From Candidatus Scatomonas merdigallinarum (GTDB taxonomy: Bacteria; Bacillota; Clostridia; Lachnospirales; Lachnospiraceae), in contig DVKB01000030.1 of the NCBI GenBank assembly GCA_018716305.1, forward strand, positions 99,414 through 163,413: DNA of 64,000 bases, read 5' to 3'. Below the pieces are notes generated by a model that was not told where the DNA came from, searched no databases, and was given only the letters and a program-made list of their open reading frames with translations. Positions 28,517-37,185 of the stretch are shown here, one piece after another (position 1 is the first letter of the stretch; every line of letters starts with the position of its first letter). The position numbers were made by a program, and so were the translations under genes.

Positions 28517-28966
28517 ATGAAATGCCCCTACTGCAACCAGGACAATACCCGGGTGGTGGATTCCAGGCCGGTGGACGACAACAACGCCATCCGCAGAAGA
28601 AGAATGTGCGATGAGTGCGGAAGGCGTTTTACCACCTATGAAAAGGTAGAGACGATTCCCCTGGTGGTAATCAAGAAGGATCAGAACAGAGAGCAGTATG
28701 ACCGCTCCAAGCTGGAAGGGGGAATTCTGCGCGCCTGCCACAAACGGCCGGTGCCGGTGCAGGAGATCAGCCGACTGGTGGACCGGGTGGAGACAGAAAT
28801 TTTTAACCGGGAAGAAAAAGAAGTGCCCAGCACCGTCATCGGAGAACTGGTGATGAATTACCTGAAAGATCTGGACGCGGTGGCCTACGTGCGGTTCGCC
28901 TCTGTGTACCGGGAATTTAAGGATGTCAATACATTTATGGATGAGTTGAAAAAAATGCTGAATTGA
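28517..28966 (+). CDS. nrdR: Transcriptional repressor NrdR
   Basis: A 149-residue repressor. The zinc ribbon is CPYCNQDNTRVVDSRP with a second CDECGRRF pair, followed by an ATP-cone domain (VVIKKDQNREQYDRSKLEGG). NrdR senses dATP/ATP and represses ribonucleotide reductase genes through NrdR boxes. No nrd gene is in the window, so targets are elsewhere. NrdR next to a YlmC/YmxH gene is a common clostridial arrangement. Confidence 0.97.
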   Translation: MKCPYCNQDNTRVVDSRPVDDNNAIRRRRMCDECGRRFTTYEKVETIPLVVIKKDQNREQYDRSKLEGGILRACHKRPVPVQEISRLVDRVETEIFNREEKEVPSTVIGELVMNYLKDLDAVAYVRFASVYREFKDVNTFMDELKKMLN

Positions 28967-28978
28967 TGACGGAAAAGG

Positions 28979-29007
28979 TTGCTCTTTTCTGTGGAAAATG
29001 GTATACT
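28979..29007 (+). promoter_or_regulatory. Sigma-A promoter for the ABC importer operon
   Basis: TTGCTC (28979-28984), 17-bp spacer, TATACT (29002-29007). A small AAGCG/CGCTT hairpin followed by T residues lies in the leader around 29041-29056 and could act as a weak attenuator; no T-box is visible. Confidence 0.65.
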
Positions 29008-29093
29008 ACATAAGTCTATAAAAATTGCTTTAACGCGTCAAAGCGTAACGCTTTTTATGGATAAAGCTATGAGTGAAAAGGGAGGATCTTTTT

Positions 29094-30170
29094 ATGAAAT
29101 GGAGAAAATTTACCGCAGTATGCTTCTCCGCTGTTCTGGCGGCAGGATTGCTGGCAGGCTGCGGAAATAAGGGAGAAAACGGCGGCGCCCAGTCGGACAG
29201 CCAGTCTTCCGCCAGCGCTTCTCAGGCGGGAGGATCGGAGGAAGGAACCTCTGAGAAGCCGGCAGCTTCCGATACGGTATACAAGATAGGAGTTCTGCAG
29301 CTGATCCAGCACGATGCTCTGGATCTGGCCAACAAGGGATTTTTTGAGGCCCTGGATGATCTGGGGATCCAGTATGAGGAGGATCAGCAGAACGCCAGCG
29401 GCGAGCAGTCCAACTGCCAGACCATCGCTTCCGGGTTTGTCAATGACGGAGTGGATCTGATTTTTGCCATCGGCACGCAGGCAGCCCAGTCTTCCGCCGC
29501 GGCTACCGAGGATATTCCCATTGTCCTGACAGCCGTAACAGATCCGGCTTCCTCGGGACTGGTGGAGTCCAACGAGGCTCCGGGGAAGAACGTTACCGGC
29601 ACCTCCGATATGAATCCGGTTACGGATCAGATCGCTCTGGTGAAACAGCTGGTTCCGGATGCTGAGACTGTAGGCATTCTCTACAATTCCGCGGAGTCCA
29701 ATTCCGAGATTCAGGCGGAGCTGGCGGAGGCAGCCTGCGAGGCTGAGGGATTAACCGCAGAGCGGCTGACTATTTCCAGTACCAACGAGATCCAGACAGT
29801 GGTTACCTCCGCGGTAGGAAAGATAGATGTGCTCTACGCGCCCACCGACAACATGATCGCCAGCGCTATGGCTACTGTGGCCATGGTAGCCAACGAGAAC
29901 GGCCTTCCCACCATTGTAGGCGAGCCCGGCATGGTTGCCAACGGCGGCCTGGCTACTTACGGCATTGATTACGAGGCTCTGGGCTATCAGGCAGGAGAGA
30001 TGGCCGCCCAGATCCTGACGGAGGGCGCCGACCCGGCGGAGATGCCCATCGGCTATCAGGACAGCTCCCAATGTGTATTCCAGGTAAACGTGGATACAGC
30101 GGAAGCCCTGGGAATCGATATTTCCGGACTGGACGCGGAGCAGGTGCACACCACGTCCAACGCGGAATAA
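29094..30170 (+). CDS. ABC transporter substrate-binding lipoprotein (TrpX-like, COG2984 type)
   Basis: A 358-residue exported lipoprotein. The signal peptide ends in the lipobox LLAGC (Cys about 21), followed by a Ser/Gly/Glu-rich linker. The mature domain starts YKIGVLQLIQHDALDLANKG and has DLIFAIGTQAAQSSAAAT and VGILYNSAESNSEIQ, as in the TrpX/COG2984 family. Family members bind aromatic amino acids or other small ligands; the ligand is not readable here. ATG 29094 follows GGGAGG. It is the first gene of a three-gene importer. Confidence 0.88.
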   Translation: MKWRKFTAVCFSAVLAAGLLAGCGNKGENGGAQSDSQSSASASQAGGSEEGTSEKPAASDTVYKIGVLQLIQHDALDLANKGFFEALDDLGIQYEEDQQNASGEQSNCQTIASGFVNDGVDLIFAIGTQAAQSSAAATEDIPIVLTAVTDPASSGLVESNEAPGKNVTGTSDMNPVTDQIALVKQLVPDAETVGILYNSAESNSEIQAELAEAACEAEGLTAERLTISSTNEIQTVVTSAVGKIDVLYAPTDNMIASAMATVAMVANENGLPTIVGEPGMVANGGLATYGIDYEALGYQAGEMAAQILTEGADPAEMPIGYQDSSQCVFQVNVDTAEALGIDISGLDAEQVHTTSNAE

Positions 30171-30191
30171 ACAGAAAAGAAAGACAGAGGT

Positions 30192-30215
30192 CAGGGCCGC
30201 CGACCGGCGGCCCTG
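30192..30215 (+). terminator. Intercistronic hairpin between binding protein and permease
   Basis: CAGGGCCGCC pairs perfectly with GGCGGCCCTG around GACC, followed only by TTTCC. It is likely a partial terminator or 3'-end stabiliser that raises binding-protein levels over the membrane subunits. Confidence 0.6.
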
Positions 30216-30240
30216 TTTCCTGTGAAGGAGGAAATATATC

Positions 30241-31146
30241 ATGAGTTTACTGCTGAATCTTCAGGACGCGGTGTCCCAGGGAATTCTCTGGGGCGTCATG
30301 GTTCTGGGGGTCTATATTACCTTCCGCCTCCTGGATGTGGCGGATCTGACGGTGGACGGCAGCTTTGCCACCGGAGGCGCGGTCTGCGCCGTTCTGCTGA
30401 TTAACGGCTGGAATCCGGTAATCGCTACAGTTATGGGGATGCTGGGAGGCGCCGCGGCCGGAGCGGTCACGGGCATCCTGCACACACTCTGCGAGATTCC
30501 CGCTATTCTGGCGGGAATTCTGACCCAGCTGGCCCTGTACTCCATAAACTTAAGGATCATGGGCAAGGCCAACGTCTCCATGGCCAATGTGGATTCTATC
30601 TTCAGCTGGCTGGTGGACGCCACCGGCTGGAAGCAGAGCCAGGCCGCCCTGCTCATCGGCGCTGTCCTGGCGGTTCTGATTATTCTGGCTCTGTACTGGT
30701 TCTTCGGCACGGAGATCGGCGCCGCCATCCGGGCTACCGGCAACAATGAGGCCATGGTTCGGGCTCTGGGAGAGAACACCAAAAAGATCAAAATTATCGG
30801 TCTGGCACTGTCCAATGGACTGGTGGGCCTCTCCGGCGCTCTGATCTGCCAGAGCCAGAAGTTCGCGGATGTAAACTCCGGTCTGGGAGCCATCGTCATC
30901 GGCCTGGCAGCTATTGTCATCGGTGAGATCCTGCTGGGACGGCTGCATTCCTTTGGCAGCAAGCTGGCCGCCGTGGTGGTGGGAGCCGCCATCTACTTCA
31001 TGATCCGGGCCTTTGTCATCTGGCTGGGCCTGAACACCAATGACATGAAGCTGATTTCCGCGGTGATCGTGGTGCTGGCTCTGTCCATTCCGGTATTGTC
31101 CCAGAAATGGAAGATCCGCCGGTCCTATGCGAAGGGAGGACAGTGA
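30241..31146 (+). CDS. ABC transporter permease (TrpY-like, COG4120 type)
   Basis: A 301-residue protein with eight or more membrane segments. The N-terminus carries YITFRLLDVADLTVDGSFATGG, the mark of the COG4120 permease family, followed by GNNEAMVRALGENTKKIKIIGL, the cytoplasmic coupling loop that contacts the ATPase. It is encoded between its binding protein and ATPase. GAAGGAGG ribosome site precedes ATG 30241. Confidence 0.9.
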   Translation: MSLLLNLQDAVSQGILWGVMVLGVYITFRLLDVADLTVDGSFATGGAVCAVLLINGWNPVIATVMGMLGGAAAGAVTGILHTLCEIPAILAGILTQLALYSINLRIMGKANVSMANVDSIFSWLVDATGWKQSQAALLIGAVLAVLIILALYWFFGTEIGAAIRATGNNEAMVRALGENTKKIKIIGLALSNGLVGLSGALICQSQKFADVNSGLGAIVIGLAAIVIGEILLGRLHSFGSKLAAVVVGAAIYFMIRAFVIWLGLNTNDMKLISAVIVVLALSIPVLSQKWKIRRSYAKGGQ

Positions 31147-31147
31147 G

Positions 31148-31942
31148 ATGCTGCGAGTTCTGAATGTAGAGAAGACATTTAATAAAGGAACCATCAATGA
31201 GAAGAGAGCCCTGAACGGCCTGAACCTGGAGCTGCAGGACGGGGATTTTGTCACTGTCATCGGCGGAAACGGAGCGGGAAAATCCACCATGCTCAATGTC
31301 ATCGCCGGAGTATATCCCATTGACCGGGGCCAGATTATTCTGCACGGAGAAAATATTTCCACCTGGCCGGAGCACAAAAGAGCCAGATTTGAGGGGCGTG
31401 TGTTCCAGGATCCCATGAAGGGGACCGCCGCCAACATGCAGATTCAGGAAAATCTGGCCATGGCCTACCGCCGGGGCCTGAAGCGCGGCCTGAAATGGGC
31501 CATTACCAAAGAGGAGCACGCCAGATATCATGAAGCTCTGAAAACGCTGAATCTGGGACTGGAGGATCGGATGACCGCCAAAGTAGGACTGCTCTCCGGA
31601 GGGCAGAGACAGGCTCTGACACTGCTCATGGCTACCCTGAGAAAACCGGAGCTTCTGCTGCTGGACGAGCACACGGCGGCGCTGGACCCCAAGACCTCAG
31701 CCAAAGTGCTGGAGCTGACCCGGCAGATTGTGGAGGAAAATAAACTTACAACCCTGATGATTACCCATAATATGAAAGACGCCATCCGTATGGGCAACCG
31801 TCTGGTGATGATGCATGAAGGGCGCATTATCTATCAGGCCTCCGGGGAGGAAAAAGAGCATCTTCAGGTTTCCGAGCTGCTGGAGAAATTCGAGCAGGCG
31901 GCGGGGGACGCCTTTGCCAATGACAGGATGATTCTCGGATGA
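31148..31942 (+). CDS. ABC transporter ATP-binding protein (TrpZ-like, COG1101 type)
   Basis: A 264-residue ATPase with Walker A GGNGAGKST, signature LLSGGQRQALTLLMA, Walker B LLLLDEHTAALDPKT and H-loop MITHNMKDAI. The wording DEHTAALD replaces the usual DEPTxGLD and is characteristic of this importer family. ATG 31148 lies two bases after the permease stop with GGGAGG inside the permease end; an upstream ATG (31127) precedes that ribosome site and is rejected. Completes the importer. Confidence 0.92.
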   Translation: MLRVLNVEKTFNKGTINEKRALNGLNLELQDGDFVTVIGGNGAGKSTMLNVIAGVYPIDRGQIILHGENISTWPEHKRARFEGRVFQDPMKGTAANMQIQENLAMAYRRGLKRGLKWAITKEEHARYHEALKTLNLGLEDRMTAKVGLLSGGQRQALTLLMATLRKPELLLLDEHTAALDPKTSAKVLELTRQIVEENKLTTLMITHNMKDAIRMGNRLVMMHEGRIIYQASGEEKEHLQVSELLEKFEQAAGDAFANDRMILG

Positions 31943-32269
31943 CAGGAAAAAGGATTTTATGTGTCCAGGCTGCCGGAAAAGAGGCGGTCTGGGCACTTAT
32001 TTTTACTTTACTTATTGTCTGAAAAATGTTAAAATATTTATTATATATCTTCCCGAGGCCAGTTGGATGATTTCATAACACGAAACATTTCGCCGGCTGG
32101 CAAAATGATTCAAGACCTTCGGGGCTCCCAAAAGGAATCGCAATAGAATATTCTGCGCGGACACGGCTGTGTCGGTGCCTGGAATTCTGTTTTCGGGACA
32201 GCAGCTTGTAAACGAGGGGTGAGACAGAAGAAACCGCCGCGGCGGACTGACGGAAAGGAGAGGATAGAA
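31943..32269 (+). promoter_or_regulatory. Long structured leader and promoter of citrate synthase
   Basis: A 327-bp gap with no gene. A promoter is readable: TTGTCT (32015-32020), 18-bp spacer, TATTAT (32039-32044). The ~220-nt leader contains CCAGTTGG (32059-32066) able to pair with CCGGCTGG (32093-32100). It matches no riboswitch I know, and no terminator-like T-run is obvious, so any control may be translational or by protein binding. Confidence 0.45.
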
Positions 32270-33631
32270 ATGAGTTTTAACATGAAAGTAACACCGGAGC
32301 TTTTGGAACTGACAGAGGAGTGCGTCAGAAATTCCAGTATTGATCCGTCTCTGTACGGAAAATACGACGTCAAAAGAGGTCTCAGGGACATTAACGGGAA
32401 CGGAGTTCTGGCGGGCCTGACGGAGATTTCAGATATTATTGCTTTTAAAAACGTGGACGGAGTCAAAACACCCTGCGACGGCGAGCTTTACTACCGGGGA
32501 GTTAACATTGTGGATCTGGTCCGGGGATTTCTGAGCGAAGGCCGGCTGGGATTTGAAGAGACAGCGTATCTGCTGCTGTTCGGCAAACTTCCCACGGAGG
32601 CCCAGCTGCTGCAGTTTAACGAGATCCTGAAGGCGCAGCAGTCCCTGCCCAAGAATTTTGTCCGGGATGTAGTCATGAAGGCTCCCAGCAGGGATATGAT
32701 GAATACCCTGTCCAGGAGCGTGCTGACTCTGTACGCGTATGACCACGCGGCGGACGACACGTCCCTGCCCAATGTACTGCGGCAGTGCCTGACCCTGATC
32801 GCCGTATTTCCCATGCTTTCGGTGTACGGCTTTCAGGCCTACAATCATTACATGATGGGCAAGAGCCTGTATATTCACAATCCGTCCAAAAAGCTTTCCA
32901 CTGCTGAAAATATTCTGCGGATGCTGCGGCCGGACAAACAGTATACGCAGACCGAGGCCCTGGTGCTGGATCTGGCTCTGGTGCTCCACATGGAACACGG
33001 CGGCGGCAACAACTCCACCTTTACCACGCATGTGGTTTCCTCCTCGGGGACGGATACCTATTCCACGGTGGCCGCGGCCCTGGGCTCCCTGAAAGGACCC
33101 AAGCACGGCGGCGCCAATATTAAGGTGGTCCGCATGGTCAACGATATGAAGAAAAACGTAAAAGACTGGACAGATGAGGAAGAAGTTTCCGCTTATCTGC
33201 GCAAACTGCTCCACAAGGAAGCCTTTGACCGGAAGGGCCTTATCTACGGCATGGGCCACGCGGTATATTCCATCTCGGATCCCAGAGCCACTATTTTCAA
33301 GGCTTTTGTGGAGAAGCTGGCCAAGGAAAAACACAGAGAAAAAGATTACGGGCTCTATTCCATGGTAGAGCGCCTGGCACCCAAGATCATCGGGGAGGAG
33401 AGGCATATCTACAAGGGAGTGGCAGCCAATGTGGACTTCTACAGCGGATTTGTGTACAGCATGCTGGATCTGCCTCTGGAGCTGTTTACCCCCATGTTTG
33501 CCTGCGCCAGGATTGTGGGCTGGTCCGCCCACCGCATGGAGGAGCTGATTAACGCGGACAAGATCATCCGTCCCGCTTACAAGAATGTAAAAGACCATAT
33601 CTCCTATGTGTCTCTGAAAGACAGAAAATGA
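32270..33631 (+). CDS. Citrate synthase
   Basis: A 453-residue type of citrate synthase seen in anaerobic Firmicutes. It has catalytic-region motifs HMEHGGGNNSTFTTHVVSSS, SLKGPKHGGAN, IYGMGHAVYSISDPRA and VDFYSGFVY, covering the conserved active-site histidines and aspartate. It condenses acetyl-CoA and oxaloacetate. ATG 32270 follows AAAGGAGAGG. Aconitase and isocitrate dehydrogenase genes are not adjacent, so it probably supplies 2-oxoglutarate for glutamate from a scattered pathway. Confidence 0.95.
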   Translation: MSFNMKVTPELLELTEECVRNSSIDPSLYGKYDVKRGLRDINGNGVLAGLTEISDIIAFKNVDGVKTPCDGELYYRGVNIVDLVRGFLSEGRLGFEETAYLLLFGKLPTEAQLLQFNEILKAQQSLPKNFVRDVVMKAPSRDMMNTLSRSVLTLYAYDHAADDTSLPNVLRQCLTLIAVFPMLSVYGFQAYNHYMMGKSLYIHNPSKKLSTAENILRMLRPDKQYTQTEALVLDLALVLHMEHGGGNNSTFTTHVVSSSGTDTYSTVAAALGSLKGPKHGGANIKVVRMVNDMKKNVKDWTDEEEVSAYLRKLLHKEAFDRKGLIYGMGHAVYSISDPRATIFKAFVEKLAKEKHREKDYGLYSMVERLAPKIIGEERHIYKGVAANVDFYSGFVYSMLDLPLELFTPMFACARIVGWSAHRMEELINADKIIRPAYKNVKDHISYVSLKDRK

Positions 33632-33641
33632 GGTGCGAGCC

Positions 33642-34520
33642 ATGAGTGAAGAAGGGCTGATCCGGGCCGGAATGGTTCTGGAAGGCGGAGCCATGCGGGG
33701 GATTTTTACCGCCGGTGTGCTGGATTACTTGATGGAACAGGAGCGCTGGTTTTCCTACGTGGCGGGGGTATCCGCCGGATCCAGCAACGCGGCGGATTAC
33801 GTTTCCCGCCAGATCGGCAGGACCCGGGACTGTATGGCGGTTAAAGATAAGGATAAGAGATATATACACTCCAATCCTCTGGAATTTCTCAGAACCGGAG
33901 AAATTTTTGATATGGATATGCTGTACAACCGGTATCCCAACGAATTGTTTCCCTTTGATTATGAGACCTATTTCCGGTCGGACATCGACTGTGAACTGGT
34001 ACTTACCAACTGTCTTACCGGAAAGGCGGAATATCTGGATGACCGGGAAGACAGAAAGCGGCTGCTGTCCCTGATCGCGGCTTCCAGCAGCATTCCCCTG
34101 ATGAGCCGCATGGTGGAAGTAGACGGAAAGCCTTACCTGGACGGAGGACTGGCGGACTCCATCCCTATTCTCCGGGCTATGGAAAAGGGCTACCGCAAAA
34201 TTCTGGTAGTGCTCACCAGAGAAAAGGGCTACCGGAAAAAGGAGAAAAGCCCGGTCCGCCATCTGGTCAGACTGTATTACCGGAAATATCCGGAACTGGT
34301 AAAGACCATTGTCAACCGGGGGAAAGTCTATAACCGGACCATGGAACTGGTGGAAAAATGGGAGGAGGAAGGGAAGATTTTTGTCATCCGTCCGGAAATG
34401 CCGGTGGTTTCCAGAACCGAGCAGGACTGCGAGAAACTTCTGGCCTTCTATCAGCACGGCTATGACCGGATGAAGGAACAGTACAGCCGCCTTATGGATT
34501 ATCTGGAGGTAAACCGGTGA
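33642..34520 (+). CDS. Patatin-like phospholipase
   Basis: A 292-residue protein. The oxyanion loop GGAMRG is at residues 15-20, the GxSxG nucleophile is GVSAG with Ser44, and the dyad aspartate is in DGGLADS (about 167). This is the YjjU/RssA-like bacterial patatin group that hydrolyses acyl esters of lipids. There is no signal peptide, so it is cytoplasmic or membrane-associated. It starts 10 bp after citrate synthase and overlaps the next gene by 4 bp. Confidence 0.92.
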   Translation: MSEEGLIRAGMVLEGGAMRGIFTAGVLDYLMEQERWFSYVAGVSAGSSNAADYVSRQIGRTRDCMAVKDKDKRYIHSNPLEFLRTGEIFDMDMLYNRYPNELFPFDYETYFRSDIDCELVLTNCLTGKAEYLDDREDRKRLLSLIAASSSIPLMSRMVEVDGKPYLDGGLADSIPILRAMEKGYRKILVVLTREKGYRKKEKSPVRHLVRLYYRKYPELVKTIVNRGKVYNRTMELVEKWEEEGKIFVIRPEMPVVSRTEQDCEKLLAFYQHGYDRMKEQYSRLMDYLEVNR

Positions 34521-35038
34521 AGGGCCGGGGCCTGCTGTCAGCCTTTTATCCGGATGAGTGGCGGGAGTCCAGCTACGGGCTTCCCTATGAAGAGTGGTAT
34601 GAGAGAGGCTACCGGGGCATTATCTTTGACATTGACAACACCCTGGTGCCCCACGGGGCGCCGGCGGATGAGAGGGCGGTGCAGCTTTTTCAGAGACTTC
34701 ACCGGATTGGCTATGAGACCTGTCTCATTTCCAATAACCAGCTTCCCAGGGTCAAACCCTTTGCGGAGGCAGTGGAATCCTGGTTTGTGGAGGACGCCCA
34801 CAAGCCCTCCACCCGCAATTATCTGAAGGCCTGCCGGCGGATGGGCCTGCCCAAAGAACAGGTGCTTTTTGTGGGAGATCAGCTGTTCACCGATGTCTGG
34901 GGAGCCAGAAGAGCAGGGATCCGCAGCATTCTGGTGAAGCCCATTCACCCCAAGGAAGAGATCCAGATTGTGCTGAAGCGGCAGCTGGAACGCGTCGTCC
35001 TGTTTTTCTACAAACGAAATCAAAAAAGAACATCTTGA
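34517..35038 (+). CDS. yqeG: YqeG family HAD-IIIA phosphatase
   Basis: A 173-residue HAD phosphatase with motif I IIFDIDNTLVPHG (Asp about 38 and 40), SNNQLPRVKPF around motif II, the lysine in DAHKPS and motif IV VGDQLFTDVWGAR. YqeG proteins are conserved across Firmicutes; their substrate is not established. GTG 34517 overlaps the patatin stop (GTGA). The C-terminus is basic. Confidence 0.92.
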   Translation: MKGRGLLSAFYPDEWRESSYGLPYEEWYERGYRGIIFDIDNTLVPHGAPADERAVQLFQRLHRIGYETCLISNNQLPRVKPFAEAVESWFVEDAHKPSTRNYLKACRRMGLPKEQVLFVGDQLFTDVWGARRAGIRSILVKPIHPKEEIQIVLKRQLERVVLFFYKRNQKRTS

Positions 35039-35063
35039 AAAAACAGGAAAAGTGTTATAGAAT
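35035..35063 (+). promoter_or_regulatory. Sigma-A promoter for efp
   Basis: TTGAAA (35035-35040) overlaps the yqeG stop; the spacer is 17 bp and the -10 is TAGAAT (35058-35063). efp starts 57 bp downstream. Confidence 0.75.
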
Positions 35064-35119
35064 AGCTTTGGGTTTGCCGCGCAGGGGCGCGGTGCTTACG
35101 ATGAAGGAGGAATACCAGA

Positions 35120-35677
35120 ATGATATCAGCAGGAGATTTCAGAAACGGCATTACCCTGGAGATTGACGGGAACGTCGTTCAGATTGTGGAATTTCAGCAT
35201 GTAAAGCCCGGTAAAGGCGCGGCGTTTGTGAGAACAAAACTGAAAAATGTCATCAACGGAGGCGTTACGGAGAAGACCTTCCGTCCTACAGAGAAGTTCC
35301 CTCAGGCCCGCATTGACCGGGTGGATATGCAGTACCTGTACAATGACGGGGATCTGTACTACTTTATGGATGTGCAGACCTACGATCAGGTGGCTCTCAA
35401 TAAGGAGACCATCGGGGACGCGCTGAAGTTCGTGAAAGAAAACGAGATGGTAAAAGTATGTTCCTACAACGGCAATGTGTTCGCCATTGAGCCGCCGCTG
35501 TTTGTAGAACTGCAGATCACGGAGACAGAACCCGGATTCGCGGGCAACACCGCGCAGGGCGCTACCAAGCCGGCTATTGTGGAAACCGGAGCGCAGGTAA
35601 GCGTTCCCCTGTTTGTAAACCAGGGAGACGTGATCAAGATCGACACCAGAACCGGCGAGTATTTAAGCCGGGTATAA
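35120..35677 (+). CDS. efp: Elongation factor P
   Basis: A 185-residue EF-P with all three beta-barrel domains, from [17 protein letters not shown] to the C-terminal [16 protein letters not shown]. The tip loop is [10 protein letters not shown], with Lys32 as the residue that is modified in many bacteria. EF-P relieves ribosome stalling at polyproline. No EpmA- or YmfI-type modification gene is in the window. GAAGGAGG ribosome site. Confidence 0.97.
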   Translation: MISAGDFRNGITLEIDGNVVQIVEFQHVKPGKGAAFVRTKLKNVINGGVTEKTFRPTEKFPQARIDRVDMQYLYNDGDLYYFMDVQTYDQVALNKETIGDALKFVKENEMVKVCSYNGNVFAIEPPLFVELQITETEPGFAGNTAQGATKPAIVETGAQVSVPLFVNQGDVIKIDTRTGEYLSRV

Positions 35678-35745
35678 AAGATTTTTACGGCAGGCGGGGC
35701 CGGCGCTGCGGCTCCGCGGCCGGATATTTCACATTTCTATTTCTC

Positions 35746-35759
35746 GTCCGATATCGGAC
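35746..35759. repeat. Perfect 14-bp palindrome in the efp-DUF5688 gap
   Basis: GTCCGATATCGGAC reads the same on both strands. It lies 70 bp after efp and 150 bp before the next start, following a GC-rich imperfect hairpin at 35695-35725 that may end efp transcription. It could be a repressor operator; nothing else supports that. Confidence 0.4.
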
Positions 35760-35909
35760 CTATTTCCATTGTGTTTTAAAATTACATCAGAATCATCGGG
35801 CTCTATGAGCGGCAGAGCGCGCCGGTCTCTGACCTTCCCCGCGCTTTTGCCGAAAATTGCCGTCCCTGCGGGGAACAATCATTATTCAGCAGAAAGGAAG
35901 GTTATTGGG

Positions 35910-36806
35910 ATGAACTACGAAAAATTTTGTCAGGAACTGGCAGAAGAGGTCAAAAGACAGGCGGGAAGGGATCTTCGGGTAAAACTCCAGAAGATTTCCA
36001 AAAACAACGGCGTGGAGGCGGATGCCCTGGAAATTCAGGCGCCCGGCAGCCGTTTTTCACCGATCCTGTATCTGGAGGATTTTTACGAGCAGTATCTGAG
36101 AGGAGTGGGCGTCTCCCATCTGGCGGCGCTGATGCTGGACTGCTATGAGGAATTCAGGAAAAATCCCCCTGCCAGTGAAAAACTTTTGTTTGAAACCTAT
36201 CAGCAGGCGGCCCCGGAAATTTACTGCAAGCTGGTGAATTATGAAAAGAATCTTTCGATGATGGAGCAGATCCCCCATGAGCGCTGGCTGGATCTGGCGG
36301 TGGTCTACTATTACCAGATGGAACTGCCTAAGGAAGGGGCGGCCACTATTCTGATCCGCAATACCCACCTGAAGCAGTGGAATATTCCCGGAAGCCGGCT
36401 GCGGCGGGACGCCTGGGAAAATACCCTGCGCAAGCTGACCCCCACCTGGAAAAATCTCTCCGAGGTTCTGGCGGAAGAAGCGGATTTTCAGCTGGAGGAA
36501 GATCAGGAGCCTCCGGCGCCGGTTTATCTGCTCACCAATGTGAAGAAATGCCTGGGAGCCATCTGTATCCATTATCCCAGGATGACGGAGATGATTGCCG
36601 GCCGGCTGAAATCGGATTACTATGTACTTCCAAGCAGCATTCACGAATGTCTGATTCTTCCGGCGGAAGGGTTTTCCGGATCTCAGCTCAGAAGCATGGT
36701 GCGGGAGATCAATGAAACACGGCTGCCGCCCCAGGAGGTGCTGTCAGATCAGGTATATTTCTACGACAGGCACCTCCGGAGGCTGACGGTCAGCCGGGAA
36801 CTCTGA
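35910..36806 (+). CDS. DUF5688 family protein
   Basis: A 298-residue soluble protein with the DUF5688 pattern: KISKNNGVEADAL near residue 30, PILYLEDFYEQYLRG, and a C-terminal YYVLPSSIHECLILP followed by QLRSMVREIN. The family is common in Lachnospiraceae and has no known function. The start at ATG 35910 is behind GAAAGGAAGG; upstream in-frame codons cross the palindrome region and are not credible. Single gene. Confidence 0.8.
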   Translation: MNYEKFCQELAEEVKRQAGRDLRVKLQKISKNNGVEADALEIQAPGSRFSPILYLEDFYEQYLRGVGVSHLAALMLDCYEEFRKNPPASEKLLFETYQQAAPEIYCKLVNYEKNLSMMEQIPHERWLDLAVVYYYQMELPKEGAATILIRNTHLKQWNIPGSRLRRDAWENTLRKLTPTWKNLSEVLAEEADFQLEEDQEPPAPVYLLTNVKKCLGAICIHYPRMTEMIAGRLKSDYYVLPSSIHECLILPAEGFSGSQLRSMVREINETRLPPQEVLSDQVYFYDRHLRRLTVSREL

Positions 36807-36818
36807 ATATTAAAAATT

Positions 36819-37004
36819 CTATTCTTCCATAGAAGTTTCTTCTGCCGCCTTCTTTGCGGCGTCTTTCATGGCTTTTCCCTGGCGGACGGCCGCTTCTCCT
36901 TTTTTCGCAAGGGTATCCACCACATTTTTTGCCGCTTCAGCGGTAGTGGCCATGGCTCCGATCCCTGCCATCATAGTTTTTTTGATTCCATTTTCCAATC
37001 CCAT
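36819..37004 (-). CDS. Small helical phasin-like protein
   Basis: A 61-residue protein starting MGLENGIKKTMMAGIGAMATT, followed by an amphipathic helix KNVVDTLAKKGEAAVRQGKAM and a Lys/Ala/Glu tail. The AGIGA + helical LxKKGE pattern resembles short phasin-like or polyhydroxyalkanoate-regulator-type proteins of Clostridia. AAAGGAGC lies five bases before the ATG on this strand, which makes it a real gene despite its size. It is convergent with the DUF5688 gene (12 bp apart). Confidence 0.65.
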   Translation of the reverse strand: MGLENGIKKTMMAGIGAMATTAEAAKNVVDTLAKKGEAAVRQGKAMKDAAKKAAEETSMEE

Positions 37005-37185
37005 GTTCTGCTCCTTTCCCGGGCTTCTCTGCGCGCCCGTAAATCCCGCACCTACAGTATGGGAAAAAGAACGGATTTTTATGCGCAAAACTCCATCCCG
37101 AAACCAGGAGCAAAAATTCCGGCGGAGCGGATCCGCTGTTTTTATAGATGTCACTTAACATATCAACAGAAAGGAGTAAAAAGTA

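Noticed and set aside
28967..29093. T-box before the TrpXYZ-like importer
   Set aside because: No TGGN bulge motif or stem I; about 80 nt of leader is too short.
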